64,000 nucleotides of DNA, taken from NCBI GenBank assembly GCA_944326355.1, contig CALVDO010000009.1, forward strand, positions 28,004 to 92,003, read 5' to 3'. Positions 8,326 to 16,917 of this stretch are shown here, in pieces (the first letter of the stretch is position 1; every line of letters starts with the position of its first letter). The notes beneath the pieces were generated by a model, which saw only the letters and a program-made list of their open reading frames with translations, was not told the DNA's origin and ran no database searches. Both the position numbers and the translations under genes were made by a program. This stretch comes from an uncultured Bacteroidales bacterium. Lineage in GTDB: Bacteria > Bacteroidota > Bacteroidia > Bacteroidales > UBA932.

Positions 8326-9264
8326 TCATCTTGAACCGAGGTAGATGAATACCATTCCGATGATTATCAGCAGCAGGTCGAGTGCCTTCGCCTTAAGGTT
8401 GCGCTCCCTGAACAGAACCACGCCGCAGGCGAATGACACTATCACCGAGCCCCGTCTGATCAGCGACACGACTGAAATCATCGAATCGGGCTGATTCAGA
8501 GCCGAGAAATAGGCGAAGTCGGCTGCCGCTATGAAAATGGAGATGAGCGGAATGGCCCAGCTCCAGTGGAACGGGGTGACTTTCTTTCTGTTGGGATACC
8601 AGAGGATTGCACATACGACGGCCATGATGATCATCTGGTACAGGTTGTACCAGCTCTGCACGAACATCGGGCTCAGCTGCTGCATTATGTATTTGTCATA
8701 CAGTCCGCTGACCGCTCCGATGACGGCTGCGGCAGCCACGAACCATATCCATCTGTTGTGGACGAAATCTACCTGTTCCTTCTTGCTTGATATGCTGAGA
8801 AGGTACAGAGATACCATCGAGAGAATGACTCCCGTCCATTGGAATGCGTTGAGCCGTTCGCCGAAGATGAGCATTGCTCCAATCAGTACGAGTACTGGCC
8901 TCGTGGCATTGATCGGACCGACTATCGTTATCGGGAGATGCTTGATGCCGAAGTAGCCGAATATCCAGGAGGCCAGAACAATGAAAGCCTTGATGATTAT
9001 CAGCAGGTGCGCATGAACCACAGAGCCTTCTCCTGTTCCGGAAGTCTCCGGATGTCCGGCGAACGGGGAACTGTCGAACGCTGTGCCGGCAAACCATCCG
9101 CCTCCGGCGATGCTGTCGATGATGAACGGCGAGAATATTATGGTGGAGAACAGAGTGTTGAAAAACAGCACCGGAAGGACCGAGTTGTCTTTCAGTGCTG
9201 CCTTCTTTGACGTGTCATACAGCCCGAGCAGGGCAGCCGACACGAATGCCAGCGCCAGCCACAT
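8326..9264 (-). CDS. EamA/DMT-family transporter
   Basis: Inner-membrane protein of 312 residues with about ten hydrophobic segments, arranged as two EamA repeats. The first repeat contains GIKHLPITIVGPINATRPVLVLIGAML, and the second contains ALNQPDSMISVVSLIRRGSVIVSF, the usual helix-4-like positions. Members of the drug/metabolite transporter superfamily move amino acids, nucleotides, sugars or drugs; the substrate is not evident. It starts 10 nt after the slyD stop and ends 58 nt before the glycosyltransferase start, so it sits inside one long minus-strand transcription unit. Confidence 0.88.
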   Translation of the reverse strand: MWLALAFVSAALLGLYDTSKKAALKDNSVLPVLFFNTLFSTIIFSPFIIDSIAGGGWFAGTAFDSSPFAGHPETSGTGEGSVVHAHLLIIIKAFIVLASWIFGYFGIKHLPITIVGPINATRPVLVLIGAMLIFGERLNAFQWTGVILSMVSLYLLSISSKKEQVDFVHNRWIWFVAAAAVIGAVSGLYDKYIMQQLSPMFVQSWYNLYQMIIMAVVCAILWYPNRKKVTPFHWSWAIPLISIFIAAADFAYFSALNQPDSMISVVSLIRRGSVIVSFACGVVLFRERNLKAKALDLLLIIIGMVFIYLGSR

Positions 9265-9274
9265 TGCCAGTCAG

Positions 9275-10039
9275 CTATTCGCCGTGTCTGCCGCAGCAGC
9301 CGTGTCCCTCGCCGTGGCCTTCACCGTGTCCGCCGCAGCAGCCTCCCTCATGGCCTTCGCCATGTCCGTGGCAGCCGTGGCCTTCGCCGTGACCGTGGCA
9401 TCCGTGACCTTCGCCGTGGCTTTCACCGTGTCCGCCGCAGCAGCCGCCTTCGTGTCCTTCGCCATGTCCGTGGCATCCGTGTCCCTCGCCGTGACCTTCG
9501 CCGTGGCCGCCGCAGCAGCAGGAGTGGACATATTCTCCGTGCAGGCCCTCGTTGAGCTCCTTTTCGGTCGCGTCTCTCACTGTCAATATTTCTCCCGTGA
9601 AATTCAGAGTTTTGCCGGCCATTCTGGAATTGAAGTCCATTCTGACCATATCTCCGTTGACCTCTACCACTATTCCTTCGACTACGCCTCCTCTTCTGTC
9701 AAGCATCGGAATCGCCGTGCCCGGAACGAGCAGCCTTTCCTGAATCTCTCCGTTGACCTCGAAAGCCAGCTTCGGGAGATCGATTATTCTTGAAGGGTCC
9801 ACTTCACCATAGGCGTCTGCAGGAGAAAGAGTGAAGCTGAATCTGTCGCCCGGCTCAAGCCCCGCCACGTTCTCTTCAAATTTGTCCAGAAGGGATCTCG
9901 TGCCGTGTATGTAGTCAAGCGGCCGCTCCTTAGTCGTCCTGTCAACGATTTCTCCTTCAACCTCAAGCTCATAGCAGAGCTCTACCACTTTGTCCTTTTC
10001 AATTTTCATCGTTTTGTCCTCGTCTGTTATCTTCGTCAT
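9275..10039 (-). CDS. slyD: SlyD-type peptidyl-prolyl isomerase with long His/Gly/Cys tail
   Basis: FKBP-type cis-trans prolyl isomerase, chaperone and metal-binding protein. Residues about 11-80 and 130-155 make the FKBP domain (VVELCYELEVEGEIVDRT, then PLDYIHGTRSLLDKFE), with the IF chaperone domain inserted (residues about 80-130). The C-terminal 80 residues are repeats of GHGEGHG, GCHGHGEGH and GGCCGGHG units, far longer and more regular than the E. coli tail, and suited to nickel, zinc or copper binding. I chose the ATG at 10039 because it overlaps the tldE stop as ATGA, like the other junctions of this operon. The family-like start is the Met at 10009. Confidence 0.9.
   Translation of the reverse strand: MTKITDEDKTMKIEKDKVVELCYELEVEGEIVDRTTKERPLDYIHGTRSLLDKFEENVAGLEPGDRFSFTLSPADAYGEVDPSRIIDLPKLAFEVNGEIQERLLVPGTAIPMLDRRGGVVEGIVVEVNGDMVRMDFNSRMAGKTLNFTGEILTVRDATEKELNEGLHGEYVHSCCCGGHGEGHGEGHGCHGHGEGHEGGCCGGHGESHGEGHGCHGHGEGHGCHGHGEGHEGGCCGGHGEGHGEGHGCCGRHGE
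9281..9525. repeat. In-frame tandem repeats in the slyD tail
   Basis: Imperfect repeats encoding GHGEGHG / GCHGHGEGH / GGCCGGHG units. A larger period of about 103 bp is visible: the string CCGTGTCCGCCGCAGCAGCC occurs near 9326 and again near 9429. The repeats probably expand and contract by slippage. Confidence 0.85.
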
Positions 10040-11472
10040 GCGCTGAAGTCCACATTCTGAAATGCCAGAGTAGGCATCTGCCATCTTGTGCATGCCCTCG
10101 CGTCTGTCCCGGCTGCAAGAAGGCTGTTCCAGAGCCTCTTCATGTTGCCGGTGATGAGCATCTCCCGTACCGGGCTGGTGATCTCGCCTCCGCTGAAGAC
10201 GAACCCCTCGATCCCATAGGAGAAGTCTCCGGTGACGGGATTGCAGTTGCCGCCGTTGAAGCCGCAGACATAGATGCCGCTGCCGCAGCCTTTCAGAATG
10301 TCGCGCAAAGTTATCTCTTTTTCTTCTGAATCCAAAACGGCTGAACCGCACGGTACGCTCATGCCGTTGAACGGGAGAAGTACGGGTCTCGACACCCCTT
10401 CTATGGTGGGCTTCATGCCCGTCTTGCCAGCCATGTGGGTATTGACGAAATATTCTCTGACGACACCGCCTGAGATCACAGGCACTTCTGCCGTGGCCAC
10501 GCCCTCGGAGTCATAGAGCCTGCTGCCCGGCTTCCCGTATGTCCTCGCCATGTCCATTATGGTCAGCCCGTCCGAAAACACCTTCTCCCCGAGACTGTCG
10601 GGCAGGAAGGAGCTCTTCTGCTGCAATGACATGGCGTTCAGTGCAGAGAATAGCGGGGCGACGAGCCTCGAGCTCACGCTTCTGTCCACGACCATGGTCT
10701 CCGGTCCGCTTTTGTGGCGTCTCGGGCCGATCTGCCGTATGGCCTTGAGCAGGGCGGTGTCCGCGCACGAGATGATGTCCATTCCGTCGCGCTCTGGGGA
10801 AGAGTCCCACCAATAGCCGCTGTATCTGTCTCCTTTGCTGTCGGTTATGGTGATTTCCGAGCAGTACGCGAAGGATGTCTCGATGTGCCGTCCTTCAAAA
10901 CCCTGCGAGTCTATCGTGTAGTTGTCGTCGCACCCGTCGGAGTATTCGCATTCTTCGGATATGACTTCATATCCGTCTCCTCGGACGCACTTGCCCTGCC
11001 TGAACAGCGAGCCTGAGAGGGCGGCGCCGAGCTTCATCTTTTCGTCAGTGTCGCGATATGTCGCGTCGTACAGGCCGGTTTCCGTGCCGGTTACAGCGTC
11101 TTTTGCCGTCCTGTCCGGGTCAGGAAGCCGTCTGTACGGGTCCGGGGCAAGCATTCTCACCGTGGACAGCGCCTGAGAGACGAAGCCGTCGAGGCTCTTC
11201 CCCTCAAACACGTTCGTCGAGAATGTGCCGTACCTCCCGTCTGTGAAGAGGTGCATGAATATGGATCTGTCTGCCGAGCGCGTCACCTTGTCAAGCTCTC
11301 CGTTGAGCAGGGTGAAGGAATCCGTCTCGCTCTTGTTCAGCGATATCCTTACCTGCGACGCCCCGAGTCTGATTGCTGTCTCCATGCAGCGGCGGGCCGC
11401 CGCCTTTTCCGATTCGTCTATGAGATCCGTCTTGTTGTCCATTTCCATTGATTGACTTTCGTTTTCCGTCAT
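10036..11472 (-). CDS. TldE/PmbA-family protein, metalloprotease partner subunit
   Basis: Non-catalytic partner of the TldD/TldE heterodimeric metalloprotease, 478 residues. Such proteases trim peptides such as microcin B17 precursor and degrade the CcdA antitoxin in E. coli. Family text includes ISLNKSETDSFTLLNGELDKV, YSGYWWDSSPERD, and the C-terminal FVFSGGEITSPVREMLITGNM. No HExxxH motif is present, as expected for TldE. The Met at 11472 overlaps the tldD stop as ATGA; the open frame reaches 11556, but that part is antisense-like and not family sequence. Translation is probably coupled to tldD and, downstream, to slyD. Confidence 0.9.
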   Translation of the reverse strand: MTENESQSMEMDNKTDLIDESEKAAARRCMETAIRLGASQVRISLNKSETDSFTLLNGELDKVTRSADRSIFMHLFTDGRYGTFSTNVFEGKSLDGFVSQALSTVRMLAPDPYRRLPDPDRTAKDAVTGTETGLYDATYRDTDEKMKLGAALSGSLFRQGKCVRGDGYEVISEECEYSDGCDDNYTIDSQGFEGRHIETSFAYCSEITITDSKGDRYSGYWWDSSPERDGMDIISCADTALLKAIRQIGPRRHKSGPETMVVDRSVSSRLVAPLFSALNAMSLQQKSSFLPDSLGEKVFSDGLTIMDMARTYGKPGSRLYDSEGVATAEVPVISGGVVREYFVNTHMAGKTGMKPTIEGVSRPVLLPFNGMSVPCGSAVLDSEEKEITLRDILKGCGSGIYVCGFNGGNCNPVTGDFSYGIEGFVFSGGEITSPVREMLITGNMKRLWNSLLAAGTDARACTRWQMPTLAFQNVDFSA

Positions 11473-12926
11473 TCTCCGCCGACGGTGAGGCTCTTTATCA
11501 GGACGGTAGGGATTCCGCAGCTGACTGCCGCGCTCTGTTCCTTGCCGCAGGTCCATGTGCCGTTGTCGATTTTGAGATCGTTGCCGACGGCTGTCATGTC
11601 TGCGAGTGCCTGAGGCCCGTTCCCGATGATGTTTATGTCCTTTACCGGCATGGTGAGCCTGCCGTCTTCGATCAGCCTGCCGCTCTTGACATAGAAGGTG
11701 AAGTCGCCTTCGCCTATCTTTACCTGTCCGTTGGAGAATTCGTCCACATAGATGCCCTTTCTGACCGAGCTGATGATGTCTTCCGGGGAGGCGGAGCCGT
11801 TCTCCATGTAAGTGGCCCGCATACGTGGAATGGGATTGAAGCGGAATGACTCTCTACGTCCGTTTCCGGTAGGGGATACTCCGAACCATGCGGCGCTTAT
11901 CCTGTCGTGGAGATATGAGTTGAGCACCCCGTCCTTCACCATCCATGTCTTCTGTCCCGGTATGCCTTCGTCGTCATATCGGCATGTGCCTCTGTTGGCC
12001 GGAATCGTGCCGTCGTCAACGATGTCTATTCCGGAGGCGCAGATCCTCTCTCCCATCCTGCCTGAGAATATGGACTGTCCCTTGCGGTTGAAATCAGCCT
12101 CGAATGCGTGTCCCATCGCTTCATGCAGCAGGATGCCCGAGGCTCCGGCGCCCATGACCACAGGCATCTGTCCGCCTTTCGGCCTTCTCGCCTCGAATCT
12201 CTCGTCGATTCCGGATACGGCTTCCCTCGCCATTTCCTCTGCAAGGGCGTCGGTTATCATCTCTGCCCCTGTGCGGAAGCTTCTCGAGACCGTCTTGTTT
12301 TCGGACCTTCCGCCGCTGGTGAATATTACTGACGCCGTCACGCTGCCGAGCGGTCGCGTGTCACAGGTGAGCTCGCCGAGGGAGTTGAACATCATGATGT
12401 CGCTCTGTCCGTATGACAGTCTCGCCGTCACTTTTGCCACTCGGGAGTCCATTGCTCCGATCTTTTCTCCGAGGCTCTTCAGAAATGGAAGGAAGGCCGA
12501 CGCCTCGGTCTGACGCCACTCCATCTGCATCGGGTATAGGCTCTCCGCGCTTAGAGGCTGTGCCTCCGTCCGCGCCGTCATGTTCTGGCCGGTCTTGCCG
12601 CGGCGAGTGCCCGCATGTCCGTGCCCGGAGGAGCCTTCCGCTATCATGGCCGCAGCTCTTGCTGCCGATAGCATGTTCCGCATTCCCGTGTCCTCTGAAT
12701 AGGCGTATCCTGTCTTTTCGCCCTTGAGGACCCTGATTCCGGCTCCATAGTCTATGTTGAAGCCTCCGGATGCGACTTCTCCGTCACGGAGCAGAAGGTC
12801 GCTGCCGGTGGTGTATTCAAAATAAATGTCAGCGAAATCTCCTCCACGGGACAGGGCGGCGGAAATCAGATCCTCCATCTGCCGTATCGTTACGCTGAAT
12901 GTGTCCAGATAATATTTTTCTGTCAT
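11469..12926 (-). CDS. tldD: TldD-family metalloprotease, catalytic subunit
   Basis: Zinc-dependent catalytic subunit of the TldD/TldE protease, 485 residues, cytoplasmic. The active-site motif HEAMGH (His268, Glu269, His273) lies in GILLHEAMGHAFEAD. The N-terminal domain carries DLLLRDGEVASGGF and GIRVLKGEKTGYAYSED. Residues about 96-130 form a polar, low-complexity insertion. The C-terminal part has PVKDINIIGNGPQALADM, typical of the family. It is joined to genes on both sides by ATGA overlaps: the zeta-like kinase upstream and tldE downstream. The natural substrate in Bacteroidota is unknown. Confidence 0.93.
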   Translation of the reverse strand: MTEKYYLDTFSVTIRQMEDLISAALSRGGDFADIYFEYTTGSDLLLRDGEVASGGFNIDYGAGIRVLKGEKTGYAYSEDTGMRNMLSAARAAAMIAEGSSGHGHAGTRRGKTGQNMTARTEAQPLSAESLYPMQMEWRQTEASAFLPFLKSLGEKIGAMDSRVAKVTARLSYGQSDIMMFNSLGELTCDTRPLGSVTASVIFTSGGRSENKTVSRSFRTGAEMITDALAEEMAREAVSGIDERFEARRPKGGQMPVVMGAGASGILLHEAMGHAFEADFNRKGQSIFSGRMGERICASGIDIVDDGTIPANRGTCRYDDEGIPGQKTWMVKDGVLNSYLHDRISAAWFGVSPTGNGRRESFRFNPIPRMRATYMENGSASPEDIISSVRKGIYVDEFSNGQVKIGEGDFTFYVKSGRLIEDGRLTMPVKDINIIGNGPQALADMTAVGNDLKIDNGTWTCGKEQSAAVSCGIPTVLIKSLTVGGE

Positions 12927-13522
12927 TTCGTGTTCTCCGTGCCGTCCTGCTCGAGCGCCGTCTCGCGTATGAGCCGGTAAGTCTCATTGTCCCTTATGTT
13001 CACAACTTCGTCTCTGCTGCCTTCCGCTATTACTCTGAATGGAATTTTGGAATTGTCGGCAAGAATCCATCTGTCGCATATCGGCGCATAGTCTCTGAAA
13101 AAATATTTAAGCCCCATGCCGTATCTTCTCCTTATCGTCTCTTCCGGGATGTTGTGACCTCCGGCCTCAACTCTGGCCCTGACTCTGGAGACGGCGAGGT
13201 CAGGGGAGTTGAGCCAGAAATACATCAGCGTCACCATATAACCCTCTTCCTGAGCCTGTCTGATGGTTTTCAGCAGAGTCCTCGTGGCGAGCGTGGTCTC
13301 TATGCCGAAGTCCTCTTTCTTCCTGAACAGGTACCGGATCTTCAGCACCATGTATCTGCTGGCCTGAATCGAAGCCTTCTCGGGAGAGAAGGGGGCAAGG
13401 CCCTTGGCGAATTCGTCAGAATTGACGAACTGGCTGCATTCAAGCATTTCCGGCAGCAGTGTGTAGGACGCCGTGGTCTTTCCTGCTCCGTTGCATCCTG
13501 ATATTATATATAGTCTTGGCAT
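12923..13522 (-). CDS. Zeta-toxin-like P-loop kinase
   Basis: 199-residue nucleotide-binding protein. The Walker A motif is GCNGAGKT (residues 9-16), followed by the zeta-toxin-like NSDEFAKGL with the candidate catalytic Asp, a later GIETTLATRTLL segment, and an Arg-rich lid (VSRVRARV, then ETIRRRYGMG). Zeta toxins phosphorylate UDP-N-acetylglucosamine, but many chromosomal relatives without an antitoxin are of unknown function. No epsilon-like antitoxin gene is adjacent: 28 nt upstream lies a TIGR02757 gene. Its stop overlaps the tldD start as ATGA, so the two are translationally coupled. I would call it a zeta-like kinase, not a proven toxin. Confidence 0.8.
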   Translation of the reverse strand: MPRLYIISGCNGAGKTTASYTLLPEMLECSQFVNSDEFAKGLAPFSPEKASIQASRYMVLKIRYLFRKKEDFGIETTLATRTLLKTIRQAQEEGYMVTLMYFWLNSPDLAVSRVRARVEAGGHNIPEETIRRRYGMGLKYFFRDYAPICDRWILADNSKIPFRVIAEGSRDEVVNIRDNETYRLIRETALEQDGTENTK

Positions 13523-13550
13523 AACCTTTCAGTTTTCTTGTCACGTTTCC

Positions 13551-14285
13551 TCACTTGTCCATGTCGCCGGCTTCTGCTTTGCCTGCGGCCGTCACTCCGT
13601 ATCCGAACAGGGCAAAGTCGCCCTTGCACGGATCTCCCGGGAAGATTTCTCTGAATACGTCCGTTATCTCGAACACGGTTGTGATGTCCTTCTGCTTCCT
13701 TGAGGTGAGTCCGAGGGCGAGCGCCTCCTCGTGAACATGCACGTCGAGCGGGATAAGGAGGCTGTTTTTGTCGGAATCTTTCCATAGCCCGAGGTCGACT
13801 TTCCCGTCGTCCCTGACCATCCACCTGCGCATCATGTTTATCTTCTTGTCCGGAGCCTTCGGATCGGCCTTCCTCCCGAATATCCGGCATCTCATCTCAC
13901 TGTTGCCCATTCCCTCTATGCTCTCCCTCTCCGAGTATATCTCCCGCATCCTTGAACAGATGGCCGCGAATTCGCTCCACTTCACGGTTCTGTGCAGGCT
14001 GGCATCCTCGTCCCGGTAATTTCCGCGCATGACATAGTCGTATGGTCTCCAGTCCATCTCGTCAAGCGCTCTCGTGCAGTCACGCACTATCATCGACCTG
14101 CGGCCCCAGGCAAGATGGGCGGCGATAAGTGCGGTCATCTCGACGTCAGCCAGAGAACGCTCCCCCCTGCGGAAGAGTTCCGCCATTCTCGTCGGGAAGG
14201 CTATCGGATCTTCCTGAAAATATTGGGGATCATTGTATTTGTCGGCCCATCCGGCCAGAAGTCTCATTGTGTGCCTGTCCACCAT
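13551..14285 (-). CDS. TIGR02757 / DUF2400 family protein
   Basis: Conserved protein of 244 residues matching a family widespread in Bacteroidota and related to helix-hairpin-helix DNA-glycosylase folds. Recognisable parts are DPIAFPTRM near the N-terminus, ALIAAHLAWGRRSMI, the MMRRWMVRDDGKVDLGLW segment, and LLIPLDVHVHEEALALGLTSRKQKD with a conserved Asp-His pair. The function is not established; a role with nucleic acids is an inference from fold similarity. It lies 46 nt after the upstream TPR-like gene and 28 nt before the zeta-like gene, probably in the same transcript. Confidence 0.85.
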   Translation of the reverse strand: MVDRHTMRLLAGWADKYNDPQYFQEDPIAFPTRMAELFRRGERSLADVEMTALIAAHLAWGRRSMIVRDCTRALDEMDWRPYDYVMRGNYRDEDASLHRTVKWSEFAAICSRMREIYSERESIEGMGNSEMRCRIFGRKADPKAPDKKINMMRRWMVRDDGKVDLGLWKDSDKNSLLIPLDVHVHEEALALGLTSRKQKDITTVFEITDVFREIFPGDPCKGDFALFGYGVTAAGKAEAGDMDK

Positions 14286-14331
14286 ATTCCGTGTTTTCTG
14301 TCGTCAGTTCACTGAAGTCCGTCTGCCGGTC

Positions 14332-15078
14332 TCATCGCTTCTTTATGTCCTCCAGCTCCTCCCTGTAGCCGTTGACATATTTTCTGAAATTCTCGTCCAG
14401 CTCCGCAAAGTACTCAGCGTAGGACAGCGCCTTTTTGAGGGCTCTGACGCGGGCGTCTCTGCGTCCCTGGATTCTGTACAGGTCGGACATGAGATAGAGC
14501 GAAGTCATGATCTCCGGGGGAGTCTCATATTCATCGTCATAGGCTTTCCCGTACCAGAGCACCGACTTTTTGATCATCTTCTCGCATTCGGCGTATCGCC
14601 TCTTTCTGTAGAATTCTACCGAAGCCTCTCTGTACCATCTTGCCACAGGTTTGGGGTAGGTGAGCGGCTTCCGTTTCGCGACATATTCATAGTCTGCGGC
14701 GAGGGATTCGGAGTATCTCTCGGTGAATCTTAGGCTTCTGTGTCCTCTGTACATTTTTTTCAGGCGCGGCGCGATCATCCTTAGCCTGGGATGCGGCCCC
14801 CTGATGCGGCGGAAACGTCTGTCTGTCTCCTCCATCTTCAGAAACATTTTCCTCGACTCGTCGAGACGTCCGGTGCGGAACAGCCTCTCCCACATCTCCC
14901 ATTGGCAGGATGTCAGGGTAAGATAGCTGTACATGTCGGTGCCCGCAGTCCGTCCGCAGGCGCTCATCAGCCTGTTCCTGAGATTCACCTCATCTTCGTC
15001 GAGCCATCCGTTGTTGCCGGTCTTGCTTTCAAGCAGCTCCTGAAGCTGCCTTTCAATTCTTTCCGTCGCTGCAGACAT
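14332..15078 (-). CDS. Unknown TPR-like helical protein
   Basis: 248-residue soluble protein, rich in Arg, Tyr and Glu, with no signal peptide or membrane segment. The second half looks like two or three TPR-like helix pairs (PVARWYREASVEFYRKRRYAECEKM, broken into helices, then MTSLYLMSDLYRIQGRRDARVRALKKAL). The first half is also predicted helical (QLQELLESKT, TLTSCQWEMWERLFRTGRLDESRKM). I recognise no named family. It heads the minus-strand run that continues into the TIGR02757, zeta-like and TldD genes. Function unknown. Confidence 0.7.
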   Translation of the reverse strand: MSAATERIERQLQELLESKTGNNGWLDEDEVNLRNRLMSACGRTAGTDMYSYLTLTSCQWEMWERLFRTGRLDESRKMFLKMEETDRRFRRIRGPHPRLRMIAPRLKKMYRGHRSLRFTERYSESLAADYEYVAKRKPLTYPKPVARWYREASVEFYRKRRYAECEKMIKKSVLWYGKAYDDEYETPPEIMTSLYLMSDLYRIQGRRDARVRALKKALSYAEYFAELDENFRKYVNGYREELEDIKKR

Positions 15079-15125
15079 TGTTCTTTCTCTTTAAACGTCT
15101 TTATAATGTCACGTTCTCTTCTAAA

Positions 15126-15187
15126 TGTCGCGGAAAGGTCTTCCGCAATCGTTACCAATCGATAAAGATAGTGATTTTCCCGCGACA
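15126..15187. repeat. Spaced inverted repeat in the intergenic region
   Basis: TGTCGCGG at 15126-15133 and its exact complement CCGCGACA at 15180-15187, 46 nt apart, upstream of the TPR-like gene and downstream of the pseudouridine synthase start region. It could be a regulator site pair or the base of an RNA structure. Nothing else recognisable lies in 15079-15231. Confidence 0.35.
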
Positions 15188-15231
15188 AATGCAGAAACGG
15201 CGGACACAATGTGTAAAAATGTCAGTCCGAC

Positions 15232-16917
15232 TTACTCGGGCCGGCTGCAAACGGCATCTCTTGCGAACGGGACCTCAGACTCGACGGTGATCCGTTCGCC
15301 GCTTTCCGGGTGCGTGAAACTCACTGAAGCCGCATGGAGCATGAGCCTCGGAGCAGATTCCGCGCTACCGTATAGCCTGTCACCCATTATCGGGGCATTG
15401 AGGCCTTCCGGACTGGCAGAATGTACTCTGAGCTGGTGCGTCCTGCCTGTCAGCGGATGGAATACGACTTCGGCGGCTCCGTCTCTGACCGAGATGATCT
15501 CATAGTCAGTGACTGCCTCCTTGCCGTGTTCATGATCAGTCTTCTGTCTCGGGCGTTCAAGTCGGTCTGGACAGAGGGGAAGGGAGATCCTGCCCTTTTC
15601 GGACTCATGGTGAGGCCATGCCGGAGGCGTCTCAAGCATGGCAAGATATGTCTTTACGGTCTGCCTGGATTCGAATTGCGCACGCAGATGCCGCTGTGCC
15701 CGGAGCGTTTTGGCGAATATCAGAACCCCCGAAGTGTCCATGTCGAGCCTGTGTACCGGGAACACTTCTCCGATGCGGCGCCCGAGCATCTCCTGCACCG
15801 ATGTCCCGCAACGCCTGCCGGGCACAGAAGCCGTCCCGGAAGGCTTGTCGACTGCAGCCAGAGTCTCGTCCTCATACAGGATGCGCAGCTCAGCGACATG
15901 ATTGTCCTGAACCGCCGCACCTTTCCACAAGGCATTCTCCGCAAGCCCCTGAAGCATAAATCTGAGCAGCGGGCCGCATTTTGCCTCACATGACGGATAG
16001 AATCTCCCGTGGCTTCTGATTTCTCCTGCCGGGCTCTTTCCGTACCAGAATTCTCCCATCGCGAGCGGCTTGAGACCGTGCCCGTAGGCATACTGCAGGA
16101 GTTTCGGCGCCGCACATTCTCCCGTCCCGCCCGGAGGCGCCGCCCCCTCTTCTGCAAACACTTCGGATATGCTTTTGCTGACTCCGAGCGCGTTTGACAC
16201 GCGGAAAGTGTCGAATACCCATTTCTGCAGCGCGTCGGACATGGCTCTTCTCCTCTCCTTCAGTTCCCGTATCTTCAGTTCCGTGGCTTCCGCGTCTCTC
16301 AGGGCATCGTCGAGTCTCCTGTCCCACTGCGCGGAGATTCTCTTCAGCTCCGCCTTTTCAAACTGGCTTTCCCTGACAAGTCCGGCGAGGACGGTCTGGG
16401 CGGAATCTCCGCCTGTGCCTCTCCTGATCACGTCCCTGCGTTTCTTGGATTCGGCCATCCTTGCCTTCCACTCGGCTATGGCGGCGCTTTTTGCCTCGCG
16501 CGTCTCTTCGACCCTTCTCAGAGCCTCGACATGCTCCTTGCTGCGCGTCAGTCTCTCCTGTTCCTTTACTGTCAGCGATATGGCGGTTTCCTCTTTCTTG
16601 AAATGTCCCTGTGGGTCAAGCAGATCATATACGGGAGGCACGAACCATGGAATGCGGTTCCTGCCTCCGGCGTTTCCGGAAAAGGCGGCAAGGAAAGCCG
16701 TCATGCCGTCTTTTCTGACGACAAGCACTCCCAGCATCTTTCCTTCGGAAAACGCCTCATCGAGCGTTTCGTCTGAGGCGACGTGTCTCATGACTTCGGA
16801 CATGGCCCGCTTTACCGCAGGGCATGGGACATATCTGAACGGGTCGGTGAACGTTTCCGGAATCTCTCCGGGCCCGCATTGCAGAGGATGGAGAAGGCTG
16901 TCGGTATTTGCGGCCAT
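15232..16917 (-). CDS. RluA-family pseudouridine synthase with long N-terminal region
   Basis: 561 residues. The C-terminal 220 residues are an RluA-type pseudouridine synthase: ILYEDETLAAVDKPSGTASVPG, the catalytic Asp in HRLDMDTSGVLIF, and PLTGRTHQLRVHSAS. The N-terminal 330 residues are not part of the core fold. They include a helical, strongly charged coiled coil (about residues 110-230, for example SLTVKEQERLTRSKEHVEALRR, split) and a Cys-containing region near the junction. Long RluA homologues of this type occur in Bacteroidota and gamma-proteobacteria and are thought to modify 23S rRNA or tRNA; the exact uridine is unknown. The start codon overlaps the antiporter stop by 1 nt (TAATG). 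Confidence 0.88.
   Translation of the reverse strand: MAANTDSLLHPLQCGPGEIPETFTDPFRYVPCPAVKRAMSEVMRHVASDETLDEAFSEGKMLGVLVVRKDGMTAFLAAFSGNAGGRNRIPWFVPPVYDLLDPQGHFKKEETAISLTVKEQERLTRSKEHVEALRRVEETREAKSAAIAEWKARMAESKKRRDVIRRGTGGDSAQTVLAGLVRESQFEKAELKRISAQWDRRLDDALRDAEATELKIRELKERRRAMSDALQKWVFDTFRVSNALGVSKSISEVFAEEGAAPPGGTGECAAPKLLQYAYGHGLKPLAMGEFWYGKSPAGEIRSHGRFYPSCEAKCGPLLRFMLQGLAENALWKGAAVQDNHVAELRILYEDETLAAVDKPSGTASVPGRRCGTSVQEMLGRRIGEVFPVHRLDMDTSGVLIFAKTLRAQRHLRAQFESRQTVKTYLAMLETPPAWPHHESEKGRISLPLCPDRLERPRQKTDHEHGKEAVTDYEIISVRDGAAEVVFHPLTGRTHQLRVHSASPEGLNAPIMGDRLYGSAESAPRLMLHAASVSFTHPESGERITVESEVPFARDAVCSRPE

Noticed and set aside
9281..9525. Regular repeats, considered as a CRISPR array
   Set aside because: The repeats are in frame in the slyD tail, have no unique spacers of constant length, and no cas genes are near.
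9083..9793. Long Ala/Val/Ser-rich plus-strand open frame opposite slyD
   Set aside because: Produced by reading the His/Gly repeat tail of slyD backwards; the low complexity mirrors the repeat.
12923..13522. Zeta-like kinase as half of a toxin-antitoxin pair
   Set aside because: No small antitoxin gene adjoins it; the upstream gene is a TIGR02757 protein. Kept as a kinase only.
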